From contig NZ_QCZF01000006.1 in NCBI RefSeq assembly GCF_003075095.1, positions 287,881 through 351,880 of the forward strand: 64,000 nucleotides of DNA, in the 5' to 3' direction. A program made the translations under genes and the position numbers. Origin of the DNA: Blastococcus litoris (GTDB taxonomy: Bacteria > Actinomycetota > Actinomycetes > Mycobacteriales > Geodermatophilaceae). The notes under the pieces are model-generated. The model did no database searches, was not told where the DNA came from, and saw only the letters and a program-made list of their open reading frames with translations. Below are positions 50,883-58,857 of this stretch, piece by piece (the first letter of the stretch is position 1; each line of letters begins with the position of its first letter).

Positions 50883-52703
50883 ATGACGAAGGGCGGCGGT
50901 CGCGGCGGCCGTCGGCCCGACCCGGCCGACACGGCGCAGCTCGAGCGCTCGCCCGTGCGGTGGAGCCGCGTCGCCGGGCTGTTCGGCCCGTTCCGGTGGC
51001 AGCTGGCGGTCGTGGTGGCGCTGATCGTGGCGTCCTCCCTGGTCGCCCTGGCCACCCCGTTCCTGATCCGCCTCGTCATCGACGAGGCCATCCCCGCACA
51101 GGACGTGCCGCTCCTGCTGTGGGCCGTCGGCGGCATGCTCGCCGTCACCGTGGTCACCGCCGTCCTCGGCGTCGTCCAGACCTGGCTCTCGACCACCGTC
51201 GGCCAGCGGGTGATGCACGGCCTGCGGACGGCGGTCTTCGCGCACCTGCAGCGCCAGTCGCTCGGCTTCTTCACCCGCACCAAGGGTGGCGAGGTGCAGT
51301 CGCGCCTGACCAACGACATCGGCGGCATGCAGTCGGTGGTCACCTCGACCGCGACGTCGTTCGCCTCCAGCGCCACCACCGTCGTCGGGACCGCCGTGGC
51401 GATGGTCGCCCTGAGCTGGCGGCTGTCCCTGCTCTCGCTGATCGTGCTGCCGCCGGCGATCTGGCTGACCCGCCGGGTGGCCCGCATGCGCCGGACCATC
51501 ACCGCCCAGCGGCAGCGCTCCCTCGCGGACATGCACTCGCAGGTCGAGGAGGGGCTCTCCATCAGCGGGGTGCTGCTCGGCAAGACCCTCGGCGCCGGCC
51601 CTGCCCAGTCGCAGCGGTTCGCCACCACCTCCGACGACCTCGTGGCCCTCGAGGTGCGCTCCCAGCTGGCCGGCCGCTGGCGCATGGCGACGATGAGCGT
51701 CGTCTTCGCCGGCATCCCGGCGCTGATCTACCTCGCGGCGGGACTGCCCGCGACGTCCGGCGGCATGACGATCGGCACCCTGGTCGCCTTCACCACGCTG
51801 CAGGGCGCGCTGTTCCGCCCGCTGATGCAGCTGCTCGACATCGGGGTCTCGCTCACCGCGTCGATGGCGCTGTTCAGCCGGGTGTTCGAGTACCTCGACC
51901 TGCCGGTCGACATCGACGACCCCGCCGACCCCGTGCCCGTCGACCCGACGGCCGTGCGCGGCGAGGTGCGCTTCGAGCGCCTGGGCTTCACCTATCCCGA
52001 CGGCGTCCGCCCGGCGCTCGCCGGCGTCGACCTGGCGGTGCCGGCGGGGACGACGCTCGCGCTGGTCGGGGAGACCGGATCGGGCAAGACCACGCTGGCC
52101 TCGCTGGTGGCGCGGCTGGCCGACCCGACCGCCGGGCGGGTGCTCATCGACGGCGTCGACGTCCGGGACATGGCCCTGGCCGACCTGGCGCGGGTCGTCG
52201 GCGTCGTCTCGCAGGAGACCTACCTGCTGCACGGGACGATCCGCGAGAACCTGCGGCACGCGCGGCCGGGCGCCACCGACGCCGAGATGGAGGACGCCGC
52301 CCGCCGCGCCCAGGTGCACGACGTCATCACGGCGCTGCCGGCCGGCTACGACACCGTCGTCGGCGCCCGCGGACACCGCTTCTCCGGCGGGGAGAAGCAG
52401 CGGCTCGCGATCGCTCGCACCCTGCTCCGGGATCCGCGGGTGCTGGTCCTCGACGAGGCGACCAGCGCCCTGGACAACGAGACGGAGCGGGCGGTGCAGG
52501 CCGCGCTCGACGAGGCGGCCCGCGGGCGGACGACGATCACGATCGCCCACCGCCTCTCGACGGTGCGCGACGCCGACCTGATCGCCGTCCTCGACGCCGG
52601 CCGCGTCGTCGAGCAGGGCTCGCACGACGAGCTGCTGGCCCGTCGCGGGCGCTACGCCCGGCTGGTCGGTTCCGCCGAGCGCGCGGTCGAGCTCGTCGCC
52701 TGA
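50883..52703 (+). CDS. ABC exporter, fused permease-ATPase (MDR type)
   Basis: A 606-residue half-transporter. Six membrane helices lie in residues 35-330, and the ATPase domain at 355-600 has Walker A GETGSGKTT, signature FSGGEKQRLAIA, Walker B VLVLDEATSALD and switch His in IAHRLS. It likely works as a homodimer exporting drugs or lipids. The start is uncertain: ATG 50883 is used, while GTG 50865 overlaps the GGAGG at 50861. Its 3' end overlaps the converging SRPBCC gene by 52 nt. Controlled by the adjacent MarR by inference. Confidence 0.93.
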   Translation: MTKGGGRGGRRPDPADTAQLERSPVRWSRVAGLFGPFRWQLAVVVALIVASSLVALATPFLIRLVIDEAIPAQDVPLLLWAVGGMLAVTVVTAVLGVVQTWLSTTVGQRVMHGLRTAVFAHLQRQSLGFFTRTKGGEVQSRLTNDIGGMQSVVTSTATSFASSATTVVGTAVAMVALSWRLSLLSLIVLPPAIWLTRRVARMRRTITAQRQRSLADMHSQVEEGLSISGVLLGKTLGAGPAQSQRFATTSDDLVALEVRSQLAGRWRMATMSVVFAGIPALIYLAAGLPATSGGMTIGTLVAFTTLQGALFRPLMQLLDIGVSLTASMALFSRVFEYLDLPVDIDDPADPVPVDPTAVRGEVRFERLGFTYPDGVRPALAGVDLAVPAGTTLALVGETGSGKTTLASLVARLADPTAGRVLIDGVDVRDMALADLARVVGVVSQETYLLHGTIRENLRHARPGATDAEMEDAARRAQVHDVITALPAGYDTVVGARGHRFSGGEKQRLAIARTLLRDPRVLVLDEATSALDNETERAVQAALDEAARGRTTITIAHRLSTVRDADLIAVLDAGRVVEQGSHDELLARRGRYARLVGSAERAVELVA

Positions 52704-53116
52704 GCCAGGGCGGCGGCCTCGCGGGCCAGCCGCTGCCGGTTCATCCGGGCGAGCACCGGGTTGAGCACCGCGCGCAGCCCGGTCATCCGGACGTCCACCT
52801 CCAGGACGACGGTGCAGCCGCCGTCGGGCTCCGGGACGACGGTGCGCCGCCCCTCGACCACGAGGGTGGAGGTGCCGCCCGCGAACGACGCCGTCAGCTC
52901 GTCGGCGTCGGTGATGGTCGTCGGCGTGACGTACGTGCGGCCGCCGGTCCGCAGCTCCTCGGTGATCCGCTGACCCACCCGTGCCCGTCCGGGCGGGTCG
53001 GCGACCATCGCGACCACCGTCGGGCGCCACTCGGCGTCCCGCGACCAGTCGAGCACCAGCCCGGCGACCTCGGTCGCGGTTCCGGGGAGCCGCACGCGCT
53101 GCACGTCCCGGCTCAC
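52652..53116 (-). CDS. SRPBCC-family polyketide cyclase/lipid-binding protein
   Basis: A 154-residue START-like (SRPBCC) protein. VQRVRLPGTATEVAGLVLDWSRDAEWRPTVVAMV is the opening strand and helix pattern, then TEELRTGGRTYVTPTTITDADELTASFAGG and TVVLEVDVRMTGLRAVLNPVLARMNRQRLAREAAALAQ, the usual C-terminal helix. It binds an apolar ligand in a deep pocket; ligand unknown. GTG 53116 overlaps the NTF2-like stop by 4 nt. Likely target of the divergent MarR. Confidence 0.83.
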   Translation of the reverse strand: MSRDVQRVRLPGTATEVAGLVLDWSRDAEWRPTVVAMVADPPGRARVGQRITEELRTGGRTYVTPTTITDADELTASFAGGTSTLVVEGRRTVVPEPDGGCTVVLEVDVRMTGLRAVLNPVLARMNRQRLAREAAALAQATSSTARSAEPTSRA

Positions 53117-53523
53117 GACGCCACCTCTTGCGGCGCCTGCTCGCCCCAGAACTCGTCGACGGCGTACTGGTCGCGGCTGTGCAGCCAGGACTCCGCGATC
53201 CGGCCGTCCCGGAGGCGGGCGACGTGGGCCAGGTTGTTCTCCAGCGGGTGCGCACGGTCCGGTCGCGTGGCGGTGTAGGTGCACAGGGCCACGCCCCACT
53301 CGCCGTCGTCGAGGACCCGGTGGACCGTGAGGTCCAGGGTCCCGCCGGTCACCTCGGCGGCGTGGGCGACGAAGCCGACGACGGCGTCGCGGCCGGTGTA
53401 GGTGCCGGTGTTCGAGCTCCGGCCGGGCACGTGCAGCACCGAGTCCTCGGTGAGGTTCTGCGCAGCGGTGACCAGGTCGCCCGCGGCTAGCGCGTCGTAC
53501 CAGGCGGTGAGGGGTGAGGTCAT
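53113..53523 (-). CDS. NTF2-like (SnoaL) protein
   Basis: A 136-residue NTF2-fold protein. The opening LTAWYDALAAGDLVTAAQNLTEDSVLHVPGRSSNTGTYTGRDAVVGFVAH is a standard SnoaL pattern, and the end LHSRDQYAVDEFWGE places it with ketosteroid-isomerase-like proteins. ATG 53523. First gene of a coupled pair with the SRPBCC protein, divergent from a MarR gene. Confidence 0.85.
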   Translation of the reverse strand: MTSPLTAWYDALAAGDLVTAAQNLTEDSVLHVPGRSSNTGTYTGRDAVVGFVAHAAEVTGGTLDLTVHRVLDDGEWGVALCTYTATRPDRAHPLENNLAHVARLRDGRIAESWLHSRDQYAVDEFWGEQAPQEVAS

Positions 53524-53556
53524 CCGGTCCTCCAGAGGGTGGTCCCCCGCTACTCG

Positions 53557-53600
53557 TTTCGACGTCGAAATGATGGACCCGGAGATATTTCGATGTCAAA
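53557..53600. promoter_or_regulatory. Two copies of a MarR-type operator
   Basis: TTTCGACGTCGAAA (53557-53570) is a perfect 14-bp palindrome. A second copy, TTTCGATGTCAAA (53588-53600), is imperfect. Both lie between the NTF2-like start (53523) and the MarR start (53609). The second copy would overlap the -10 of the MarR promoter, whose GTG has no ribosome site. Control of both directions by the MarR is inferred. Confidence 0.7.
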
Positions 53601-53608
53601 CTCTTCCC

Positions 53609-54103
53609 GTGCCCGACGGCGACGCGGTGGAGCAGATGGTGGACCAGTGGCGACGGGAACGTCCCGACGTGGATCCGTCGTCCATGGCCGTCTTCGCCCG
53701 GTTGACCCGGGCGCACCTGGCCGCCACCCGGGCGATCGAGGCCACCCTCGGCGCCCACGGCCTCAACCGCGGGGAGTTCGACCTGCTCGCGTCCCTGCGC
53801 CGCTCGTCGGCCCCCTACCGCCTCTCCCCGGGCGACCTGGCGCGGGCGATGGTGCTCTCCCCCGCGGCGACGACCAACCGGCTGCAGCGCCTGGAGGAGC
53901 GGGGCCTCGTCGTGCGCCGGCCGGACCCTGCCGACGGGCGGTTCGGCGTCGTCGAGCTCACCGGGGCGGGGCGGGCCGTGGTGGACGCGGCGGTGACCGA
54001 CCACGTGGCCACGCTCGACCGGCTCCTGGGCGGTCTCCGCGGCGCCGACCGCGAGGCGTTCACCGGGCTGCTGGCTGCCGTCGAGCGCAACGCCGGGGAG
54101 TGA
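53609..54103 (+). CDS. MarR-family regulator of NTF2-like/SRPBCC genes
   Basis: A 164-residue MarR protein with RLTRAHLAATRAIEATLGAHGLNRGEFDLLASLRR and the winged helix LSPGDLARAMVLSPAATTNRLQRLEERGLVVRRPDPADGRFGVVELTGAG. GTG 53609 is preferred because it follows the second operator copy at leaderless spacing. Upstream ATGs at 53571-53574 would add about 12 residues over the operator. It faces the NTF2-like gene and lies 61 nt before the old yellow enzyme gene, which could share its promoter. Confidence 0.9.
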   Translation: MPDGDAVEQMVDQWRRERPDVDPSSMAVFARLTRAHLAATRAIEATLGAHGLNRGEFDLLASLRRSSAPYRLSPGDLARAMVLSPAATTNRLQRLEERGLVVRRPDPADGRFGVVELTGAGRAVVDAAVTDHVATLDRLLGGLRGADREAFTGLLAAVERNAGE

Positions 54104-54164
54104 CGATCGCCGCATCCGGGCCCGTTCCGGAATCGCCGGCTCCGGAGCCCGGGTTGCCCCGGGC

Positions 54165-55247
54165 ATGGACCTCTTCACGCCCGTCCGCCTCGGCGACCTC
54201 GAGCTGGCCAACCGCGTCGTCATGGCGCCGCTCACCCGGCTGCGGTCGGGCCGGGCCGGCGTGCCGGGGGACCTCGTCGTCGAGCACTACGCGCAGCGGG
54301 CCGGCGTCGGCCTGATCATCACCGAGGGCGTGTTCCCGGACGGCGAGTCGCGGTCCTACGCGGGGCAGCCCGGCATCGTCACCGACGAGCAGGTGGAGGG
54401 CTGGCGCCGGGTGGCCGACGCCGTGCACGCGCGCGGTGGCCGGATCGTCATGCAGGTGATGCACGGGGGCCGGGTGTCCCACCCCGAGCTGACCGGCACC
54501 CGCGTCGTGGGCCCGAGCGCGATCGCGATCCGGGGCGAGGTGCACGTGGGCGGCGGCCGCAAGGAGCCCTTCCCGGTGCCGCACGCCCTGACGACGGCGG
54601 AGGTCGAGCGGACCCGCGACGACATCGTGGCCGCCTCCGAGCGCGCCGTCGCCGCCGGCCTGGACGGCGTGGAGCTGCACAGCGCCAACGGCTACCTGCT
54701 GCACGAGTTCCTCTCGCCGGCGGCCAACCAGCGCACCGACCGCTACGGCGGCTCCCCGGAGAACCGCGCCCGCCTCGGCGTCGAGGTCGCCACCGCCGTC
54801 GCGGCGGCGATCGGCGCCGGCCGGGTCGGCATCCGCATCTCCCCCGAGCACAACATCCAGGACGCCCTCGAGACCGACCCCGACGACCTGCGCGCCACCT
54901 ACGGCGCCCTGCTCGACGGTCTGCGCCCCCTCGGCCTGGCCTACCTCAGCGTGCTGCACCGGGAGCCGGGCGGCGAGCTCGTCCAGGACCTGCGCCGGCG
55001 CTTCGGCGGCCCGCTGATCGCCAACAGCGGCTTCGGCACGGTGACCACCCGCGACGAGGCCGTGCGGCTCATCGAGGACGCGCACGCCGAGGCGGTGGCC
55101 GTCGGTCGCCCGGTCCTGGCCAACCCCGACCTGGTCGAGCGCTGGGCCGGCGAGCACCCGGAGAACCAGCCCGACCCCGCGACCTTCTACGCCTCGGGGC
55201 CGATCGGTTACGTCGACTACCCGACGCTCGCGGGAAGCCGCAGTTGA
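54165..55247 (+). CDS. nemA: Old yellow enzyme family alkene reductase
   Basis: A 360-residue FMN TIM-barrel enzyme. MDLFTPVRLGDLELANRVVMAPLTRLRS binds the flavin, GQPGIVTDEQVEGWRRVADAVHARGG and QVMHGGRVSHPEL follow, and HSANGYLLHEFLSPAANQRTDRYGGSPENRARL holds the substrate-binding pair (Asn of SANGYL) and catalytic-loop residues. It reduces activated C=C bonds and nitro compounds with NAD(P)H. ATG 54165. Same strand as the MarR gene upstream. Confidence 0.93.
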   Translation: MDLFTPVRLGDLELANRVVMAPLTRLRSGRAGVPGDLVVEHYAQRAGVGLIITEGVFPDGESRSYAGQPGIVTDEQVEGWRRVADAVHARGGRIVMQVMHGGRVSHPELTGTRVVGPSAIAIRGEVHVGGGRKEPFPVPHALTTAEVERTRDDIVAASERAVAAGLDGVELHSANGYLLHEFLSPAANQRTDRYGGSPENRARLGVEVATAVAAAIGAGRVGIRISPEHNIQDALETDPDDLRATYGALLDGLRPLGLAYLSVLHREPGGELVQDLRRRFGGPLIANSGFGTVTTRDEAVRLIEDAHAEAVAVGRPVLANPDLVERWAGEHPENQPDPATFYASGPIGYVDYPTLAGSRS

Positions 55248-55395
55248 CCCGTACCTCCGGTAACACTTGCGGCCTCCTGCGTGTATGACCGCAGAATCGT
55301 CGGTGGGGGGACACGTGGGACGCGGCGCCGAGCCGTCCGGTCCACACGCCGGCGGGACGACGACGTGGACCGATCCGAGGGCGGGAGGTGTCCGG

Positions 55396-56292
55396 ATGAC
55401 CGCGCAGCCCGAGGTGGCACAGCTGCCGGACCAGCTCCTCCGTGACTTCGTCGACGCCAGTGACGCCCTGCTCTGCATCGTCGACGGCGACGGCCGGATC
55501 CTCATGACCAACCCCGCGCTGCAGCGGTTCACCGGGCGCACCGCCGAGGAGATGTCCGGGGTGCCGTTCTGGGACGTCTACGTCGTCCCCGAGCACGTGG
55601 CGCTCGCGCAGGACGCCGTGGCGCGGGCGATGGAGACCGGGGTCGCCTACCCGCAGGAGGGCGACTGGCTCACCGGGAGCGGCGAGCGGCGACGCGTCGC
55701 GATGCGCAACACCGTCCTGCGCGACGACCAGGGCCGCCCCTACGCGGTGGGCTGCGTGGGCCTCGACGTCACCGACGACCGGCGGCGCGAGGCGGCGCTG
55801 CACCTGCGCGCCCAGACCGACCTGCTGACCGGGATCGCCAACCGGGGCGCCCTGTTCGACGCGCTCCGGGCCCGGGTCGGTGACGGTCCGGGCTGCGCGC
55901 TGCTGTTCTGCGACCTCGACCAGTTCAAGGTCGTGAACGACCGCCACGGCCACGCCGTCGGGGACACGCTGCTGGCGGAGGTGGCCGGGCGCCTGGCCGA
56001 GGTGGCCGGTCCCGGCGACCTCGTGGCGCGCTTCGGCGGCGACGAGTTCGTCATCCTGTGCAGCGGGCGTCCGGAGGAGGAGCTGACCGCGCTGGCCGCA
56101 CGGGTGCACGACGCCGTCGGTGTGCCGTTCGCCGGGCCGCAGGGCCCGCTGTCGATCGGCGTGAGCGTCGGGATCGCCGTCGGCCGCCCGGGCGACGACG
56201 CGGACGAGCTGATCAGCCGCGCCGACCGTGCGATGTACGGGGCGAAGACCCACCCGCACCGGCACGGCGGACGGGACCGCCGCGCCGACTGA
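55396..56292 (+). CDS. PAS-GGDEF diguanylate cyclase
   Basis: A 298-residue cytoplasmic protein. The PAS domain (about 10-125) reads LLRDFVDASDALLCIVDGDGRILMTNPALQRFTG, and the GGDEF domain (about 130-290) has LLFCDLDQFKVVNDRHGHAVGDTLL and the active motif FGGDEFVIL. The RxxD inhibition site is absent (GPGD at that position), so it may lack the product feedback seen in the cyclase at 32912. ATG 55396 follows GGGAGGT. Ligand unknown. Confidence 0.92.
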   Translation: MTAQPEVAQLPDQLLRDFVDASDALLCIVDGDGRILMTNPALQRFTGRTAEEMSGVPFWDVYVVPEHVALAQDAVARAMETGVAYPQEGDWLTGSGERRRVAMRNTVLRDDQGRPYAVGCVGLDVTDDRRREAALHLRAQTDLLTGIANRGALFDALRARVGDGPGCALLFCDLDQFKVVNDRHGHAVGDTLLAEVAGRLAEVAGPGDLVARFGGDEFVILCSGRPEEELTALAARVHDAVGVPFAGPQGPLSIGVSVGIAVGRPGDDADELISRADRAMYGAKTHPHRHGGRDRRAD

Positions 56293-56382
56293 GGCGCGCA
56301 CCCGCGACTCGACCGCGCGCCGCCCACTCGAACACGCGGCACACCGCGTGCCCGGGTGCCGAACGGCGTGGTCGAGGCCGGG

Positions 56383-57045
56383 TCAGACCTCGCGGAGCGC
56401 CGGCGGCCCGGACGGTGCGTCGGCCTTGCTGAGGGCGCTGCGCAGCTCGGCGTGCACGACCAGCCGCTCCCGGTTGGAGAACTTCGGGTTGCACGTGGTC
56501 ATCGTCAGGAAGGCGCCCCGTGGCTCGGCGTCCATCGGCCCGCCGGGCACGGGGGCCACGACCGAGACGTCGCTGGGGTGCACGACCTCCGCGCCGGTCA
56601 CCCGGTAGGTGAACCAGCTGTCGGCCGTCTCCACGAGCACCGCGTCCCCGGGCCGGAGCCGGTCGAGGTCGAGGAAGGGGCTGCCCAGCCCGACGCGGTG
56701 CCCGGCCATGGCGAAGTTCCCGGGCTCACCGGGCATGGCCGAGTGCACGTAGTGCCCCGGCCCGTCGGCCAGCTCCTCCGGGTCGGTGCCCTCGACGACC
56801 GCGCGCGGCTCCCAGCCGGGGCCGAACGAGGGGATGTGCAGGAAGGCGAACGCCTCGCCGAACTCCGGCTGCTCCAGCGGCGGCACCGGCGCCGTCCAGT
56901 CGTGGCGGAGGTCGTCGGCGATCCGCTCCTGCTCCCGGTCGGAGGCCCAGTCGGTCACCCACACCTGGTACGCCACGAACAGCAGGACGACGACGCCCGC
57001 GGCCAGGACGGCGTGCGACAGCACGCTGACCAGCTTGCGGACCAC
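56383..57045 (-). CDS. Class E sortase
   Basis: A 220-residue membrane-anchored cysteine transpeptidase. One N-terminal helix (about 10-30) precedes the catalytic barrel. His116 in AMAGHRVG, Cys185 in LTMTTCNP and Arg194 in NRERLVV form the sortase triad. Class E enzymes attach LAxTG/LPxTG proteins to the cell wall. GTG 57045 follows GAGGAGG. The gene immediately upstream encodes an LPNTG protein, almost surely its substrate. Confidence 0.92.
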   Translation of the reverse strand: MVRKLVSVLSHAVLAAGVVVLLFVAYQVWVTDWASDREQERIADDLRHDWTAPVPPLEQPEFGEAFAFLHIPSFGPGWEPRAVVEGTDPEELADGPGHYVHSAMPGEPGNFAMAGHRVGLGSPFLDLDRLRPGDAVLVETADSWFTYRVTGAEVVHPSDVSVVAPVPGGPMDAEPRGAFLTMTTCNPKFSNRERLVVHAELRSALSKADAPSGPPALREV

Positions 57046-57110
57046 GGCGTCCTCCTCGGTGGTGGTGCCGCGCCCCGCCCGCCGGGGGAGGCGGGCGGGG
57101 CGCGGACGGA

Positions 57111-58133
57111 TCAGGCGGTGCGGTTGCGGCGGCGGCTCAGCGCCACGCCGGTCCCACCGCCGACCAGCGCCAGACCGCCGACGGCCGCGAGGCCGATGAC
57201 GCCGGCACCGGTGTTGGGCAGCCATTCGTCCTGCACCGTCTCCGCGGGCAGGGCCACGGTGACGACCCACGGCGCGGAGGTGCCGGTCAGACCGCCCGGG
57301 TCGGTCACCGTGAGCGTCACGCTGTAGGAGCCGGTCGAGGCGAAGGTGTGCGTCGGGTTCGCCTCGGTGGAGGTGGTGCCGTCACCGAAGTCCCACGCGT
57401 AGGTCAGCGTGTCGCCGTCCGGGTCGCTCGACTGGTCCACGAAGGCGTAGGTCCGGTACTTGTTGTCGCCGGCGTCGTTGACGGTGAAGGCCGCCGTCGG
57501 CGCCTGGTTCGCGTAGTCGAACTCGAAGACGTTGCAGCCGAAGGTGATCGAGTCGATGGTCACGTCGGCGACCACGCCCGACCCGAGGCTGTAGCCGAAC
57601 TGCTGGATGACGGCGTCCGGGTACTCGGCCGACCACTTCTGCAGCGGGGCCGACGCGGGGTAGCCGTTGCCGGCCGGGACGCCGGGGGCCGCGGTGTTCG
57701 ACCACCAGTTGCCGCCGTACAGCCCGTCCTCGTTGACGAGGTACTGGGCCGGGCGCGGACCGGCGCCGTCGAGGTCGACCTTCAGGTTGTAGCCCGCCTT
57801 GGGGGAGCCGCTGTTCAGCGTCTGCGCCAGCCCGTAGTTCGAGGCCGCGGTCTGCGAGGAGAGCAGGACGTCGACGTCGTAGTAGGCGGCCGCCTTGGAC
57901 TGCGAGTTGTTCGGCGGCGAGGGGGTGGTGACGACGTGCAGGCCGCCCTCGACGACCGTGTTCGAGCCGGCGGAGCGGGTCTGCGACTGGTCCCAGTCCT
58001 CGAAGGCGAACTGGTCGACCGTCGTCGTGCCGCAGGCTCCGGCCGACGCGACCCCCGGCACGGCGACCGAGAGGAGGACCGTGCCGCCGGTGGCCAGGGC
58101 GCCGGCGAGCAGGGCAGAGGTCGTGCGCTTCAT
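57111..58133 (-). CDS. Cell-wall-anchored PKD-domain protein (LPNTG)
   Basis: A 340-residue secreted protein. The signal peptide is about 1-31 (cleavage after VASA). A beta-rich domain (about 35-200) has FEDWDQSQTRSAGSNTVVEGG and resembles carbohydrate-binding folds. The PKD domain (about 207-295) has SSDPDGDTLTYAWDFGDGTTS. The C-terminus is LPNTG (from residue 305), a hydrophobic segment and SRRRNRTA. The sortase gene follows 65 nt downstream. Adhesin or surface-binding role likely. ATG 58133. The 5' leader is rich in hairpins. Confidence 0.92.
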   Translation of the reverse strand: MKRTTSALLAGALATGGTVLLSVAVPGVASAGACGTTTVDQFAFEDWDQSQTRSAGSNTVVEGGLHVVTTPSPPNNSQSKAAAYYDVDVLLSSQTAASNYGLAQTLNSGSPKAGYNLKVDLDGAGPRPAQYLVNEDGLYGGNWWSNTAAPGVPAGNGYPASAPLQKWSAEYPDAVIQQFGYSLGSGVVADVTIDSITFGCNVFEFDYANQAPTAAFTVNDAGDNKYRTYAFVDQSSDPDGDTLTYAWDFGDGTTSTEANPTHTFASTGSYSVTLTVTDPGGLTGTSAPWVVTVALPAETVQDEWLPNTGAGVIGLAAVGGLALVGGGTGVALSRRRNRTA

Positions 58134-58228
58134 GCGGTTCTCTCTTCGTCAGAGGGAATCGCTCCGGACCGGCGTCCTCGTCGACGTCGGTCCGGTAGTC
58201 ACCAGGCCCCGCGGGGAGGAGGACTACG

Positions 58229-58323
58229 CAGGGGTCTCGCCCCTGTGAGCCCGCCGAGCGTTGACTCTGCGTGGTCGGGAACACAGGGCTTTCCCCTGAA
58301 CGACTGACCTCCCGAAGGGTCAG
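58229..58323 (-). promoter_or_regulatory. Three-hairpin leader of the PKD/sortase operon
   Basis: Upstream of the PKD gene three perfect stems can be drawn: CTGACC/GGTCAG (58304-58323), CAGGG/CCCTG (58284-58298) and CAGGGG/CCCCTG (58229-58245). They lie 96-190 nt before the ATG, in DNA with no gene. Short loops of 5-8 nt favour RNA folding. It may be a structured 5' UTR, or in part binding sites. I compared it by eye with c-di-GMP and c-di-AMP riboswitch consensus and saw no match. Confidence 0.4.
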
Positions 58324-58374
58324 AGAGCACTCCTCCATGACGCTGCGTCACCGGAGCCCGCCGCCGTGTCGACA

Positions 58375-58411
58375 TTGACGTTGTCTGAGTCCTGAGTCCA
58401 TACTCAGCACC
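58375..58411 (+). promoter_or_regulatory. Promoter and HxlR operator
   Basis: TTGACG (58375-58380), 18-nt spacer, CATACT (58399-58404) places +1 at about 58411-58412, the GTG of the HxlR gene. A perfect inverted repeat CTGAGT-CCAT-ACTCAG (58392-58407) covers the -10. CTGAGTC is also repeated directly at 58385-58391 and 58392-58398. Autoregulation by the HxlR protein is inferred. Confidence 0.65.
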
Positions 58412-58837
58412 GTGGACGATGGAGTGGCTCGCGTGCTCGAACTCGTGGGCGACCGCTGGGCCCTGCTGGTCGTCCGCGAGGTGTCCCTGGGGCTCCGCCG
58501 CTTCAACGAGCTCGAGGCCGCCACCGCGGCCCCTCGGACGGTCCTGTCCGACCGCCTGCGGCGTCTCGTGGACGCGGGGGTGCTGCAGACCCGGCCCTAC
58601 CAGGTGCCGGGCAGCCGGTCGCGCACGGAGTACGTGCTGACCGACGCCGGTTACGACCTCGTGCCCGTGCTGTCGGCCATGTCGGACTGGGCGCAGCGCC
58701 ACCTCGGCGGGGACGCCACCCCCGGCGTGGACTACCGGCACGGTGGCTGCGGTGGCCGGGTCACCGCCCGCCTGCTCTGCGAGTGCGGCGAGCAGACCGC
58801 GCCGCGCGAACGGCTCATCGCCGCCGTCAACCGCTGA
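58412..58837 (+). CDS. HxlR-family regulator with Cys-rich tail
   Basis: A 141-residue HxlR winged-helix regulator: VLELVGDRWALLVVREVSLGLRRFNELEAATAAPRTVLSDRLRRLVDAGVLQTRPYQVPGSRSRTEYVLTDAGYDL. The C-terminal tail, HGGCGGRVTARLLCECGEQ, has three Cys and a His that look like a zinc knuckle or thiol switch. GTG 58412 is at the predicted transcription start. The thioredoxin gene follows 20 nt downstream, which supports a redox or electrophile response. Confidence 0.9.
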   Translation: MDDGVARVLELVGDRWALLVVREVSLGLRRFNELEAATAAPRTVLSDRLRRLVDAGVLQTRPYQVPGSRSRTEYVLTDAGYDLVPVLSAMSDWAQRHLGGDATPGVDYRHGGCGGRVTARLLCECGEQTAPRERLIAAVNR

Positions 58838-58857
58838 TCCCCCGACAGGAGAGACCC

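Noticed and set aside
56336-56350. Hairpin between PAS-GGDEF and sortase genes
   Set aside because: Only a 5-bp stem (GGCAC/GTGCC) in very GC-rich DNA. Too weak to call a terminator.
58134-58340. c-di-GMP-I (GEMM) or ydaO riboswitch upstream of the PKD gene
   Set aside because: The conserved GEMM blocks (GGGACGCAAAGCC, GAAA tetraloop, receptor) and the ydaO blocks were not found. Only generic hairpins are visible.
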